A stretch of DNA of 64,000 nt from contig CAZGEG010000015.1 of NCBI GenBank assembly GCA_964524835.1, forward strand, positions 1 through 64,000, read 5' to 3'. Below the pieces are notes generated by a model. It was given only the letters and a program-made list of their open reading frames with translations. It did no database searches and had not been told where the DNA came from. Every line of letters starts with the position of its first letter. Position 1 is the first letter of the stretch. Source of the stretch: JACRCG01 sp964524835. Its GTDB lineage: Bacteria > Desulfobacterota > Desulfuromonadia > Geobacterales > Pseudopelobacteraceae. Below are positions 50,452 to 58,387 of the stretch, in pieces. Made by a program: the position numbers and the translations under genes.

Positions 50452-50787
50452 ATGGAACATTTCATCCTGGAGATCAGCGAAGCGGACATCAAGCGGGAAC
50501 GGGAGAAGTCGAGGGAACTCCGCAAGAGCCGCTGGTGGCAAAACCGCCTGGCCCTGGGTATCTGCCACTATTGCGGCCAGCGCTTCCCCCCGGAAGAGCT
50601 GACTATGGATCACCTGGTTCCCGTATCGCGCGGTGGCAAGGCCTCCCGCAACAATGTTGTCCCGGCCTGCAAAGAGTGCAACAGCCGCAAAAAATATCTG
50701 CTCCCGATCGAATGGGAGGAGTTCATAAACAAAAATGAAAATCCAGCACCGGAGCCTACGAGTGAACACATTGAAAAGCCGCTATAA
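50452..50787 (+). CDS. HNH nuclease
   Basis: 111 residues. CHYCGQRF and a C-terminal CKECNSRK supply the zinc ligands, with the catalytic stretch LTMDHLVPVSRGGKASRNNVVPAC between, as in HNH proteins of the McrA-like type. The reading frame overlaps the start of the following HAD gene by 26 bases, so both are co-transcribed. Function unknown. Confidence 0.85.
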   Translation: MEHFILEISEADIKREREKSRELRKSRWWQNRLALGICHYCGQRFPPEELTMDHLVPVSRGGKASRNNVVPACKECNSRKKYLLPIEWEEFINKNENPAPEPTSEHIEKPL

Positions 50788-51403
50788 AGTCGTCATCTAT
50801 GACTGTGATGGCGTGATCCTTGATTCAATAGAATCCAACTATGTTTTTTACAACAGCGTCATGGGATTTCTGGGAAGGCCGGAAATCGACCGGGAAAACA
50901 GCGAAGCCAGAAGGGTGCTCCACACCTATTCGTTTCATGCCGTGATGGATTATTTTTTCACCGCTGACCCGCAGCGGGAAGACGCCCTCAAGTTTGCCAA
51001 AACCATTCGCTACCGTGACCTGATGCCCTACATGCGAATGGAAGACGGCTTTGTCACCACTCTTGACCAGCTGAAAGGACACACATCCCTGGCGATATGC
51101 ACCAATCGGGCGACGTCAATGGATATGATCATTGAGGATTTCGGGCTGTCCGGCTATTTCGAATACATCATGACGGCATCACAGGTCACTCACCCGAAGC
51201 CGCACCCGGAACCGCTGCTGAAAGTGCTGGACTACTTTGGAGTCAAACCGGAAGAAGCTCTTTTTATCGGCGACGGCGAGGTAGACATGCTGGCTGCCGG
51301 CAGTGCCGGCGTCCCGTTCATCTCCTACAAATCCGATCTGCCCGGCCTGGCCCGTATTCAGCACCACGCCGAGATCGTCCGGCATGTTTTTTCTGCAGAA
51401 TAA
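50762..51403 (+). CDS. HAD hydrolase, phosphoglycolate phosphatase-like
   Basis: 213 residues from a GTG at 50762 with CGGAG eight bases ahead; the longer frame begins in the preceding gene without a site. HAD motif I VVIYDCDGVILDSIESN, motif II ICTNRATS, and motifs III/IV KPHPEPLLKVLDYFGVKPEEALFIGDGEVDMLAAGSAG place it near Gph/PpaX enzymes. The substrate is not certain. A terminator follows. Confidence 0.85.
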   Translation: MNTLKSRYKVVIYDCDGVILDSIESNYVFYNSVMGFLGRPEIDRENSEARRVLHTYSFHAVMDYFFTADPQREDALKFAKTIRYRDLMPYMRMEDGFVTTLDQLKGHTSLAICTNRATSMDMIIEDFGLSGYFEYIMTASQVTHPKPHPEPLLKVLDYFGVKPEEALFIGDGEVDMLAAGSAGVPFISYKSDLPGLARIQHHAEIVRHVFSAE

Positions 51404-51439
51404 AAAAACTCCGGGGGACTTTTACATCCCGGAGTTTTT
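51404..51439. terminator. Bidirectional terminator
   Basis: Twelve-base arms AAAAACTCCGGG / CCCGGAGTTTTT between the converging HAD and isochorismatase genes. Confidence 0.85.
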
Positions 51440-51466
51440 CACATCTGATTTATGCAGTGCCGTCCC

Positions 51467-52033
51467 TTACCTCACCAGTTTCGACAGTCTTTTGAATTCC
51501 TCCGTCCCGGCCACCTTCAGCAGTTGAAACAGGACCGATTCCGTACAGGTAGGGATCGCTCCGGCAAGAGTCATGGCCTGAACGGCAGTCTGCCAGTTAT
51601 GCTTGCTCCGGCTCATGACGGCGTCCTTCACGACATGGACAACAAAACCGGCTTCACGAAGCTCGATAACCGTCTGCAGGACACAGACATGGGTTTCCAT
51701 GCCGGTGATCACTACCTGCGTCCGCCCGGTCGATTTGAGCGCATCAACAAATTCAGCACTGCCGCAACTGCTGAAGGCCATCTTCTCGTAGCGGGGAGCT
51801 GCCGCCGCCTTCTCCTTCAGTTCCGGCAGAGTTTCCCCCAGTCCCTTGACATACTGTTCGGTCACCAGAACCGGAATATTCAGTTCGGCTGCACTCTCCA
51901 GCAGAATCCCGATATTTTTCACCAGCTTCTTCAACACACCGTCATGCATTGCAACGCACAGTTTTTCCTGCACGTCGATAACTACCAGCACCGACTTGTC
52001 CCGATCCAGAAAAAAACTGTCCCTGATTGACAT
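51467..52033 (-). CDS. Isochorismatase-family hydrolase
   Basis: 188 residues. The catalytic triad is visible: Asp in VVIDVQEKL, Lys in RYEKMAFSS and Cys in GMETHVCVLQTVIELREAGF. The family includes nicotinamidase and isochorismatase-like hydrolases; this one resembles the YcaC-type group and its substrate is unknown. The start has GGGAGAA seven bases ahead. It is 75 bases downstream of tpx on the same strand. Confidence 0.88.
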   Translation of the reverse strand: MSIRDSFFLDRDKSVLVVIDVQEKLCVAMHDGVLKKLVKNIGILLESAAELNIPVLVTEQYVKGLGETLPELKEKAAAAPRYEKMAFSSCGSAEFVDALKSTGRTQVVITGMETHVCVLQTVIELREAGFVVHVVKDAVMSRSKHNWQTAVQAMTLAGAIPTCTESVLFQLLKVAGTEEFKRLSKLVR

Positions 52034-52108
52034 AATTCTCCCTTCTTTACCCTGATGATTCGGATGGTCAGGACGCTCCCCAGGAGCGTCCTGAAAGAAA
52101 AACAGCTG

Positions 52109-52624
52109 TTACAGCAGAGCTTTTGCCGCTGCGATAGCGGCCGCGTAATCAGGTTCGCCGGTAACCTCGGGAACGATCTGGATGTAGCGGATGATGCCGG
52201 CTGCATCAACGACAAAAACGGCGCGGGTCAGCAGCAGCAGCTCCTTGATCAGTACTCCGTACCCAAGCCCGAAGGAACGGTCGCGGTAGTCGGACAGGGT
52301 GACAACCTTGTCGATTCCGGCGGCGCCGCACCACCGTTTCTGGGCAAAGGGGAGATCGAGGCTAACCGTCAGCACGACGATATCTCCCGGCAATGAAGCC
52401 GCCTCCTGGTTGAAACGGCGGGTTTCCGTGTCGCATACCGGAGTATCGAGGGACGGCACGGCACTGATGATCCTGATTTTACCGGCGTAGCTGGAGAGAT
52501 TCACGGCTGCGAGGCCGTTGTCAACGACGGCAAAGTCGGGAGCTGCGTCACCCACCTTGAGTTCAGGGCCCAGCAGGGTCATCGGGTTTCCTTTAAATGT
52601 TATGATTCCGGTTTTTTCACTCAT
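52109..52624 (-). CDS. tpx: Thiol peroxidase (Tpx-type peroxiredoxin)
   Basis: 171 residues. The peroxidatic Cys is in the Tpx motif VPSLDTPVCDTETRRFN, and the resolving Cys in QKRWCGAAG. It reduces hydrogen peroxide and organic peroxides with thioredoxin. The ATG overlaps the stop of the upstream NUDIX gene (ATGA), so they are translationally coupled. Confidence 0.95.
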   Translation of the reverse strand: MSEKTGIITFKGNPMTLLGPELKVGDAAPDFAVVDNGLAAVNLSSYAGKIRIISAVPSLDTPVCDTETRRFNQEAASLPGDIVVLTVSLDLPFAQKRWCGAAGIDKVVTLSDYRDRSFGLGYGVLIKELLLLTRAVFVVDAAGIIRYIQIVPEVTGEPDYAAAIAAAKALL

Positions 52625-53295
52625 GATAAATCCTCCTCTTCAAGTTCTACCATTGCAGGTAGTCTGCAGAATTCTCCACCAGACGCGCTTTCATCCAGCA
52701 GCGATAAAAATTGCGTCACCAGTCGATAGGTGATTCCCCACAGCACCGGCTTGTTATCAACGGGAAGCTGAATAGCCGGCACTTCAAACCGCTTCCGGTC
52801 AAAAGCGACACTGCTCCGCAGATGCCGTCCCGGATCACGCAGGTCGGAAAGCGAAACCCAGAAAAGATCCCTCACTTCTTCGTTCAGGACCGGACGGAAA
52901 CGCAGCCGGTCTATGCTAAACAGACAGCATGAGACCCTCACCGGCAGGTTGGCCCCTATGATGTCCGAAAGCCGCCCCAGATAACGCCCCAATCCCAGGT
53001 CAATCCCGGTTTCTTCAAACGTTTCCCGGCAGGCGGCCTGGCATTCCAGCTCACCCTCTTCCAGCTTGCCTCCCGGAAAAGCAATATGCCCCGACCAGGG
53101 GTCCTGGTGATGAGCGGCACGCTGAATAAACAGAACTTCAACATCACCGGCTGACTGATGCAGTATCATGGCAACCGAAGCGCGCGTACGCTCATCGTAC
53201 GGGAATTCAAGACCCGGCTCGTGGCGCGCCAGCTTTTCAGCAATAAGGTCAAACGACCATCGGTTAAGGCCTGCTACTCCATTCATGAAGCTCAT
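52621..53295 (-). CDS. NUDIX hydrolase, CoA pyrophosphatase-like
   Basis: 224 residues. The Nudix box GGKLEEGELECQAACRETFEETG is complete, preceded by AAHHQDPWSGHIAFPGG, the signature of NudL-type CoA diphosphatases. They split coenzyme A or its derivatives. ATG at 53295 or at 53286 could start it. It is the first gene of the row NUDIX-tpx-isochorismatase. Confidence 0.87.
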   Translation of the reverse strand: MSFMNGVAGLNRWSFDLIAEKLARHEPGLEFPYDERTRASVAMILHQSAGDVEVLFIQRAAHHQDPWSGHIAFPGGKLEEGELECQAACRETFEETGIDLGLGRYLGRLSDIIGANLPVRVSCCLFSIDRLRFRPVLNEEVRDLFWVSLSDLRDPGRHLRSSVAFDRKRFEVPAIQLPVDNKPVLWGITYRLVTQFLSLLDESASGGEFCRLPAMVELEEEDLS

Positions 53296-53611
53296 TCACC
53301 CCTCTGGATTATATTCCATCCTCTCCATATAACGCGCTATCGTCAAGCACTAATTGCGGCATACCCCCGCAAAAACTATCGGCATAATATTTGCTGTCTT
53401 GCTGCAAGCTTATCTCTTGGATGTTATGTGTGCAGATTTATAATTCGCAACTGCCTGTTTTGATGTAACGCTGCCCCGTGATGCTCTATCGGGCGGCCTG
53501 CAGGAGGAGATTCAGCAGTCCGTTATTTTGAGAGAAAATTGAACAGGGTCAGTCTTTAGACTTTATTGTTCTCGCAATTTCATTTTTTTCCGCAGGATTG
53601 AGCTTCTGACC
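53296..53611. other. Intergenic region between divergent genes
   Basis: No gene, RNA or clear repeat is seen. The 3' half is AT-rich, as expected for promoters of the M23 peptidase gene. Confidence 0.5.
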
Positions 53612-54391
53612 ATGATTACCTTCAAAACTGTATCAATGCTGTTTTTTTCTGCGCTGCTCAGCTGCCTCCCTGCAGCAGCAGAAACCGGTTTCAGCTGGCC
53701 GATTTCCTGCGTTCCCGGGATTGATTGTGCCGGCACGCACTTCCGGATCGGCTATCCGGACGTCGGGGGCACCGGTCTCTCGTTCGCGTGCAGCAGGCCC
53801 GGCTATCTCGGACACCAGGGGACAGACATAGTCGTTTCATCGGTCGAGCAGGGTGTACGCGCTCTTGCAGCTGCCGATGGCGTGGTCCGGTGGACAAAAG
53901 ACGGATTATACGACCACTGCCCGAGCGATACCGATCAAGACTGCGACGAACAGGAAAAAAGTGCTTTGCCGTCGGGAAACGGTAAAGGAGCAACACTGGG
54001 CTTCAATGCCGGCAACTTTGTCGTTGTCGAACACACGCTCGACAATGTCCGGTATCTGACACTGTATGCCCATCTCCGCAAGAGTTCGCTGACTGTTGCA
54101 CCGGGGGATAAAGTCATGCGGGGCCAGCACCTGGGCGACGTCGCCAGCTCCGGGAATTCACAGATTCCCCATCTGCACTTTGGTGTCTATAAAGCCGAAG
54201 GCTCCATGTATCGCCCGGTAGACCCGTGGAAAGGAGCCTGCAACCCCAGTAGTGCCGGTTTATGGGCGTCTGCGGTCCCCTATCGCTCCGATGATCTTCT
54301 GGCGGCGCATCCGGCTCACAACCAGGCCAATGACCCCGGAGTGTATCTGCAGACGATCCAGCGCAGTTTGCCGAAGAAACGTTTATATTAG
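53612..54391 (+). CDS. Secreted M23-family (LytM) peptidase
   Basis: 259 residues. A signal peptide (MLFFSALLSCLPAAA) precedes an M23 domain with the zinc ligands in LGHQGTDIVV and IPHLHFGVY, and YLTLYAHLRKSSLTVAPGDKVMRGQHLGDVASSGNS between. Extra Cys residues (CVPGIDC, HCPSDTDQDC) may form disulfides in the periplasm. It should cut peptidoglycan cross-links or act as an amidase activator. Confidence 0.9.
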   Translation: MITFKTVSMLFFSALLSCLPAAAETGFSWPISCVPGIDCAGTHFRIGYPDVGGTGLSFACSRPGYLGHQGTDIVVSSVEQGVRALAAADGVVRWTKDGLYDHCPSDTDQDCDEQEKSALPSGNGKGATLGFNAGNFVVVEHTLDNVRYLTLYAHLRKSSLTVAPGDKVMRGQHLGDVASSGNSQIPHLHFGVYKAEGSMYRPVDPWKGACNPSSAGLWASAVPYRSDDLLAAHPAHNQANDPGVYLQTIQRSLPKKRLY

Positions 54392-54433
54392 TACGCTGTA
54401 TGTATAATATCGCCAATTCCCAGTGAGGGTGTC

Positions 54434-54649
54434 ATGCTGATCCCGATTATTACCACCTGCAAAGAACCCGACTCAGTTCCTCCGCACATCCTTGACCGAA
54501 TGCTCGCCTGCGGTGAAGTACACGCCTTTGAACGGTCAACCGGATGGGTTGTGGTCGGTCGCGACCCGATACGAGCATCAAGGCAACCGTATCACGGTCT
54601 TGAACGGCGCCGGTCGGTTTCATTCCGATTGCCGTCGCTGGCAGCCTGA
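54434..54649 (+). CDS. Small protein with GWVxVGxDPIR motif
   Basis: 71 residues with GAGGG ahead of the ATG. Small proteins with the pattern PP.ILDRML..GEV.AF.RS.GWV.VGRDPIR and a final ERRR are, as far as I recall, found repeatedly in Geobacter-like genomes. Their role is unknown. It overlaps no other gene. Confidence 0.65.
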   Translation: MLIPIITTCKEPDSVPPHILDRMLACGEVHAFERSTGWVVVGRDPIRASRQPYHGLERRRSVSFRLPSLAA

Positions 54650-54738
54650 CAGTAACTGGCAGATTCATCCTTCCTTTACCGCAAGCCGTTCTCCGGCGGC
54701 TTGCGCCCGATTGACTCCGGAAATACCTATTCATACCA

Positions 54739-55740
54739 ATGCCGCTGATTTCAATCCTCATGCCGGTCCGCAATGAAGAGCGCTACCTGCCGGGAGCGCT
54801 GGACTCCCTGTATCGCCAGAGCTGTACCGACTGGGAGCTGATCGCGGTTGATGATGGCTCCAGCGACCGAACGGCAGCCATCCTTGCCGGAGCTGCCAGT
54901 AGAGACAGCCGAGTCATCGTTATCCGGCGCGAGGGGGGCGGGCTGGTGGCAGCCCTCAATGCCGGCCTGGAAGCCTGCCGGTCTCCGCTGCTGGCACGTT
55001 TTGACGGCGATGACATCAGCCATCCCCGACGGCTTGAACAGCAGGCCTCCTACCTGGAGGCTCACCCCGAAACGGGACTGGTGGCCTGCGGCTTCAGGCA
55101 TTTCCCGCGGAGCGGCATCAAACAGGGAATGATCGATTATGAAACCTGGCAGAACGGCCTGACGGATCATTTCCTGATCATCCGAGACCTGTTTGTGGAA
55201 TCCCCCTTTGTCCACCCGAGCATCATGGCCCGCCGTTCAATCCTGGAAGAGGTCGGGGGATATCATGATGCAGGCTGGCCGGAGGATTATGACCTCTGGC
55301 TGCGCATGGGGGCGGCAGGGGTACGGTTTACCCGCCTGCCGCAGACGCTGCTGTTCTGGCGCGACCACCCGGAACGCGCGACCCGTACGATGGATGAATA
55401 TACTTTGCACGCTTTCCGGGACTGCAAATGCCACCACCTGCTTCACGGCTTCCTGAAGGGTGCCGCCGATGTCGTCATCGCCGGTGCGGGGCTGGAAGCG
55501 CGGGCCTGGCAGCGGCTGCTGGCCGCGGCGGGTGTGACGGTTTCAACCTGGCTGGATGTCGATCCGAGGAAGATCGGGCGCATGCTGCACCATGCGCCGG
55601 TCATCTCCCCCGACCAACTGCACCTGAAGGGAAGAAAAATGATCGTGGCCATCGGTGTGCGCGGTGCGCGGGAGCAGTTCCGGAGCGTCGCGGCAGGGCG
55701 CGGCTGGCAGGAAGGCGTGGACTTTGTCTGCGTCGCGTGA
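54739..55740 (+). CDS. Family 2 glycosyltransferase fused to a Rossmann-like domain
   Basis: 333 residues. Residues 1-230 are a GT-A fold glycosyltransferase: ISILMPVRNEERYLPGALDSL, VDDGSSDRT, the metal DxD as ARFDGDDIS and the acceptor motif GWPEDYDLWLRM. The last 95 residues form a small nucleotide-binding-like domain (DVVIAGAGLEARAWQRLLAAAGVTVSTWLDVDPRKIG...MIVAIGVRGAREQF), similar to the N-terminal part of PglD-type enzymes. The sugar substrate is unknown. Confidence 0.85.
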   Translation: MPLISILMPVRNEERYLPGALDSLYRQSCTDWELIAVDDGSSDRTAAILAGAASRDSRVIVIRREGGGLVAALNAGLEACRSPLLARFDGDDISHPRRLEQQASYLEAHPETGLVACGFRHFPRSGIKQGMIDYETWQNGLTDHFLIIRDLFVESPFVHPSIMARRSILEEVGGYHDAGWPEDYDLWLRMGAAGVRFTRLPQTLLFWRDHPERATRTMDEYTLHAFRDCKCHHLLHGFLKGAADVVIAGAGLEARAWQRLLAAAGVTVSTWLDVDPRKIGRMLHHAPVISPDQLHLKGRKMIVAIGVRGAREQFRSVAAGRGWQEGVDFVCVA

Positions 55741-55793
55741 TAAAAAATGAGGAGCCGCAGCGGCAGAATAGATACAAAGAGAGGGAATTACGG

Positions 55794-56096
55794 ATGTTAC
55801 CAAGTAAAGAAGAATTGGCTCTTACAATTGATGAAGCTGACTGGAGCTCCCTGCGGGCCCACCTGGGGCGAGGCGGATTGATTCTGGTGGATGATACCCT
55901 TGACCTTGCTGAAACCGCCCAAAAAGTTGCGGCCGATGATGTCGAGATAATTCAGCAGCTGGTGGAAAACGGCCTGATCGGCAAGCCATCAGACTCAAAG
56001 ATCCGCTCCTGGGAAGAGGACAAGCATAAAAAGTTTGCGATGCTGATTGTCAGCCCGTATGTGCTCTTCCAGGAAAAGATGCCGACCTTTCACTGA
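55794..56096 (+). CDS. DUF2288 family protein
   Basis: 100 residues from the ATG at 55794, eight bases after GAGGGA; the longer frame overlaps the glycosyltransferase antisense to its sense and is rejected. The stretch EADWSSLRAHLGRGGLILVDDTLDLAETAQKVAADDVEIIQQLVENGLIGKPSDSKIRSWEED is the DUF2288 pattern. Function unknown. YceH follows 19 bases downstream. Confidence 0.82.
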   Translation: MLPSKEELALTIDEADWSSLRAHLGRGGLILVDDTLDLAETAQKVAADDVEIIQQLVENGLIGKPSDSKIRSWEEDKHKKFAMLIVSPYVLFQEKMPTFH

Positions 56097-56115
56097 TTAC
56101 ATCCGGGGTTTACAC

Positions 56116-56775
56116 GTGGAGACCATACTTAACGAAAATGAAGTGCGCATTCTAGGCAGCCTGATAGAAAAGGAGCTGACGACGCCGGAATATTACCCGC
56201 TGTCGCTCAATTCCCTCACCAACGCCTGCAACCAGAAGTCCAACCGCGATCCGGTCCTGGCCCTGACGGAGGATGATGTCGTGCGGGCCCTGGATTCCCT
56301 CCGCTTCAAACAGCTGGTGGTGCTTTCGGCAGACGGCGGACGCGTACCGAAATACCGCCATCTGCTGGCCGAGAAATTCGGGTTGATGCCGGCCGAGCAG
56401 GCAATCCTCTGCGAACTGCTGGTGCGCGGCCCGCAGACCCTCGGCGAGTTGCGTACCCGGGGAGAACGAATGCATCCGTTCGGCGGACTGGCTGCGGTTG
56501 AGGAGGTTTTGCAGGAGCTGATCCAGCGGGAAAACCCGCTGATTGCGTTGCTGCCCCGCCAGCCGGGGAGGAAAGAAGGGCGCTATGCCCAGCTTTTTTC
56601 CGGGATGCCGGATACGTCGGCAGAAGAGTGCGAATCTGCGCCAGAGGCGGCACGGGTGCGGGTAATGGCGGAAAACGAACGAATTGCGAAGCTTGAGGAA
56701 GAGGTCACCGCCCTGCGGGGTGAAGTGGCCGCCCTTCAGCAGCAGATGGCGGAGTTCAAGGCGCAATTTGAATAA
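56116..56775 (+). CDS. YceH (DUF480) family protein
   Basis: 219 residues from a GTG at 56116. The DUF480 pattern is clear: LNENEVRILGSLIEKELTTPEYYPLSLNSLTNACNQKSNRDPV, and LRGPQT-like LVRGPQTLGELRTRGERMHPF. The fold is two winged helices, and a C-terminal coiled coil (ENERIAKLEEEVTALRGEVAALQQQMAEFKAQF) is attached. The cellular role is unknown. Confidence 0.9.
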   Translation: METILNENEVRILGSLIEKELTTPEYYPLSLNSLTNACNQKSNRDPVLALTEDDVVRALDSLRFKQLVVLSADGGRVPKYRHLLAEKFGLMPAEQAILCELLVRGPQTLGELRTRGERMHPFGGLAAVEEVLQELIQRENPLIALLPRQPGRKEGRYAQLFSGMPDTSAEECESAPEAARVRVMAENERIAKLEEEVTALRGEVAALQQQMAEFKAQFE

Positions 56776-57119
56776 GATTTTTGCTTGTCTGATTTACTAT
56801 AACCGCTCAAAATTGCGGATTAACGCTATGTCCCAGTTTCAAATACCTGTCTGTTTCCTTCATTCCAATCCCCTACCCTGAACCGCCCCTGACTGCACCG
56901 TTATATTTCAGTATCTCATATCTCCTTTGACTTCGATTAAACGCAGGATTACATTGCACGTTACTGAATTTCCCCCTACAAGGCTTGTATTTCAAGACAG
57001 CCCACTCAGAGGGGAAATGTTCCGGTAGAACCAGCAGGGTTGTTGGCCAACATCCCAAATGTCATGTTGCCAGATCTTATCAATAACAAGTTGAACCAAA
57101 AACGTCAGATGGGTCATCA
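56776..57119. other. Intergenic region without recognised gene
   Basis: AT-richer than the left flank; it marks the change to an accessory stretch with DUF2007 and HigBA-type genes. Nothing else is supported. Confidence 0.5.
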
Positions 57120-57443
57120 ATGTTCTCTCCAAGATGCAAATGTGAATATCAAGAAGGTTTCACCACATGCGCTGATTGCGAAATTCAATTGGTAGGGAGT
57201 CTACCAGCTGAAATTTGCTCAGAAGATACTCCACATGACATGGTGACTGTTTATGAAACATTTAGTCAGCCGGATATCATGTTTATAAAATCAGCGCTTG
57301 ACTCCGCTGATATTCCTTATCACTTCTCAGGCGTTTTTTTTCACATGATGGGCATAATGCCCTTACCGGCTCGGCTTCTTATTCCGTCCGACAAAAAGGA
57401 GCAAACCCTTGAAATCCTCCGGAGTTTGCAATTCATTAACTAA
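57120..57443 (+). CDS. DUF2007 protein with N-terminal zinc ribbon
   Basis: 107 residues. Four Cys form a zinc ribbon (RCKCEYQEGFTTCADCEIQLV), followed by a DUF2007-like alpha/beta domain (TVYETFSQPDIMFIKSALDSADIPYHFSG...PARLLIPSDKKEQTLEILRSL), often named putative signal-transducing protein. No strong ribosome site is seen. Codon use is AT-richer than in yceH. Confidence 0.78.
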   Translation: MFSPRCKCEYQEGFTTCADCEIQLVGSLPAEICSEDTPHDMVTVYETFSQPDIMFIKSALDSADIPYHFSGVFFHMMGIMPLPARLLIPSDKKEQTLEILRSLQFIN

Positions 57444-57503
57444 TTATAAATTTCGGCATAACAGGCAGTGCCTACAATTGGATCTAACTACGAGAGAAAT
57501 AAA

Positions 57504-57532
57504 TAGACCAATAATAGCAAATACGCTATATT
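57504..57532 (+). promoter_or_regulatory. Promoter of the HigBA-type module
   Basis: TAGACC, 17 bases, TATATT. An inverted pair ATAGC-N6-GCTAT (57514-57529) overlaps the -10 box and may be the antitoxin operator. The predicted start falls on the ATG at 57539, again suggesting a leaderless message. Confidence 0.5.
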
Positions 57533-57538
57533 GAACTC

Positions 57539-57871
57539 ATGATTTGGACAATCACCTACTACAACGATTCAGTACAAGAGGAAATCCTTGCGATGCCCTC
57601 TGGATTCCTTGGTCGCTATCTTCGTTATACCGACAGGATGGAAGTCTATGGACCAGATCTAGGTATGCCGCATACTCGCGCAATGGGAGACGGTCTTTTT
57701 GAATTACGATTGAAGGCAGCAGAGGGAATAGCAAGAGTTTTCTACTGTACAATGGTTGGCAGAAAAATTGTGGTGTTGCACCAATTTATCAAAAAAACAG
57801 ACAAAACCCCGCCAAGAGAACTTGAAACAGCACGACGGAGGATGAAGGAGTTCAAAAATGCTAACTCATAA
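57539..57871 (+). CDS. higB: HigB-like toxin (Gp49/RelE family)
   Basis: 110 residues. The pattern GFLGRYLRYTDRMEVYGPDLGMPHTRAMGDGLFELRLKAAEGIARVFYCTMVGRKIVVLHQFIKKTDKTPPRELETARRRMKEF is that of phage-derived Gp49/HigB-like toxins, ribosome-dependent RNases. The gene overlaps the antitoxin by 14 bases; toxin-first order is typical for HigBA. Confidence 0.88.
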   Translation: MIWTITYYNDSVQEEILAMPSGFLGRYLRYTDRMEVYGPDLGMPHTRAMGDGLFELRLKAAEGIARVFYCTMVGRKIVVLHQFIKKTDKTPPRELETARRRMKEFKNANS

Positions 57872-58211
57872 AGAACTTAAAACACGCGCCCTTGAACAAG
57901 CAGACGTTAAAGCCGAATATGATCAACTGGACGAAGAATTCAAATTTCTCGATGAGTTCCTCAAAGCTCGTGCCGCCGCAGGTGTAACACAGGCTGAAGT
58001 CGCAGAGCGTATCGGTACAACCCAGTCTGCTATCGCCCGCCTCGAATCAGGTCGGGGGAAACATTCCCCTTCAATTGCGACATTAGAAAAATATGCACAC
58101 GCCCTCGGATGCCGTTTGGAGTTGCGATTAGTTAGTGAAATGGTATCAAGAAAAGCAGAAGTCAAAACATCAAGTGCAACCGGACATACAAAAAAGTTGC
58201 GCGCCGCTTAG
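57858..58211 (+). CDS. higA: XRE-family antitoxin (HigA-like)
   Basis: 117 residues. A helix-turn-helix of the XRE type spans about residues 40-90 (AAGVTQAEVAERIGTTQSAIARLESGRGKHSPSIATLEKYAHALG). It neutralises the preceding toxin and probably represses the promoter at 57504. GGAGGATGAAGGAG lies ahead of the ATG inside the toxin gene. Confidence 0.9.
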   Translation: MLTHKELKTRALEQADVKAEYDQLDEEFKFLDEFLKARAAAGVTQAEVAERIGTTQSAIARLESGRGKHSPSIATLEKYAHALGCRLELRLVSEMVSRKAEVKTSSATGHTKKLRAA

Positions 58212-58319
58212 AATCTCGCCTGCACCCCGAAAGCAACCCCGAGAAGCAATCGAAATGCCCAACCAATCGGCAAGACCGGGCCAAAAACACAGCCCGGTCA
58301 GCTTCACCACCGTTACAGC

Positions 58320-58355
58320 AAAAACGCCCCACTTCCTTTAAGGAGGTGGGGCGTT
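58320..58355 (-). terminator. Terminator of hflX
   Basis: On the minus strand AACGCCCCAC / GTGGGGCGTT, then TTTTTGCTG. Confidence 0.85.
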
Positions 58356-58387
58356 GGATTCTCAATAAATCATCTGGCAAGGCAGCA

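Noticed and set aside
53158..53463. A 101-residue plus-strand frame
   Set aside because: Half of it is antisense to the NUDIX gene and no start site precedes it.
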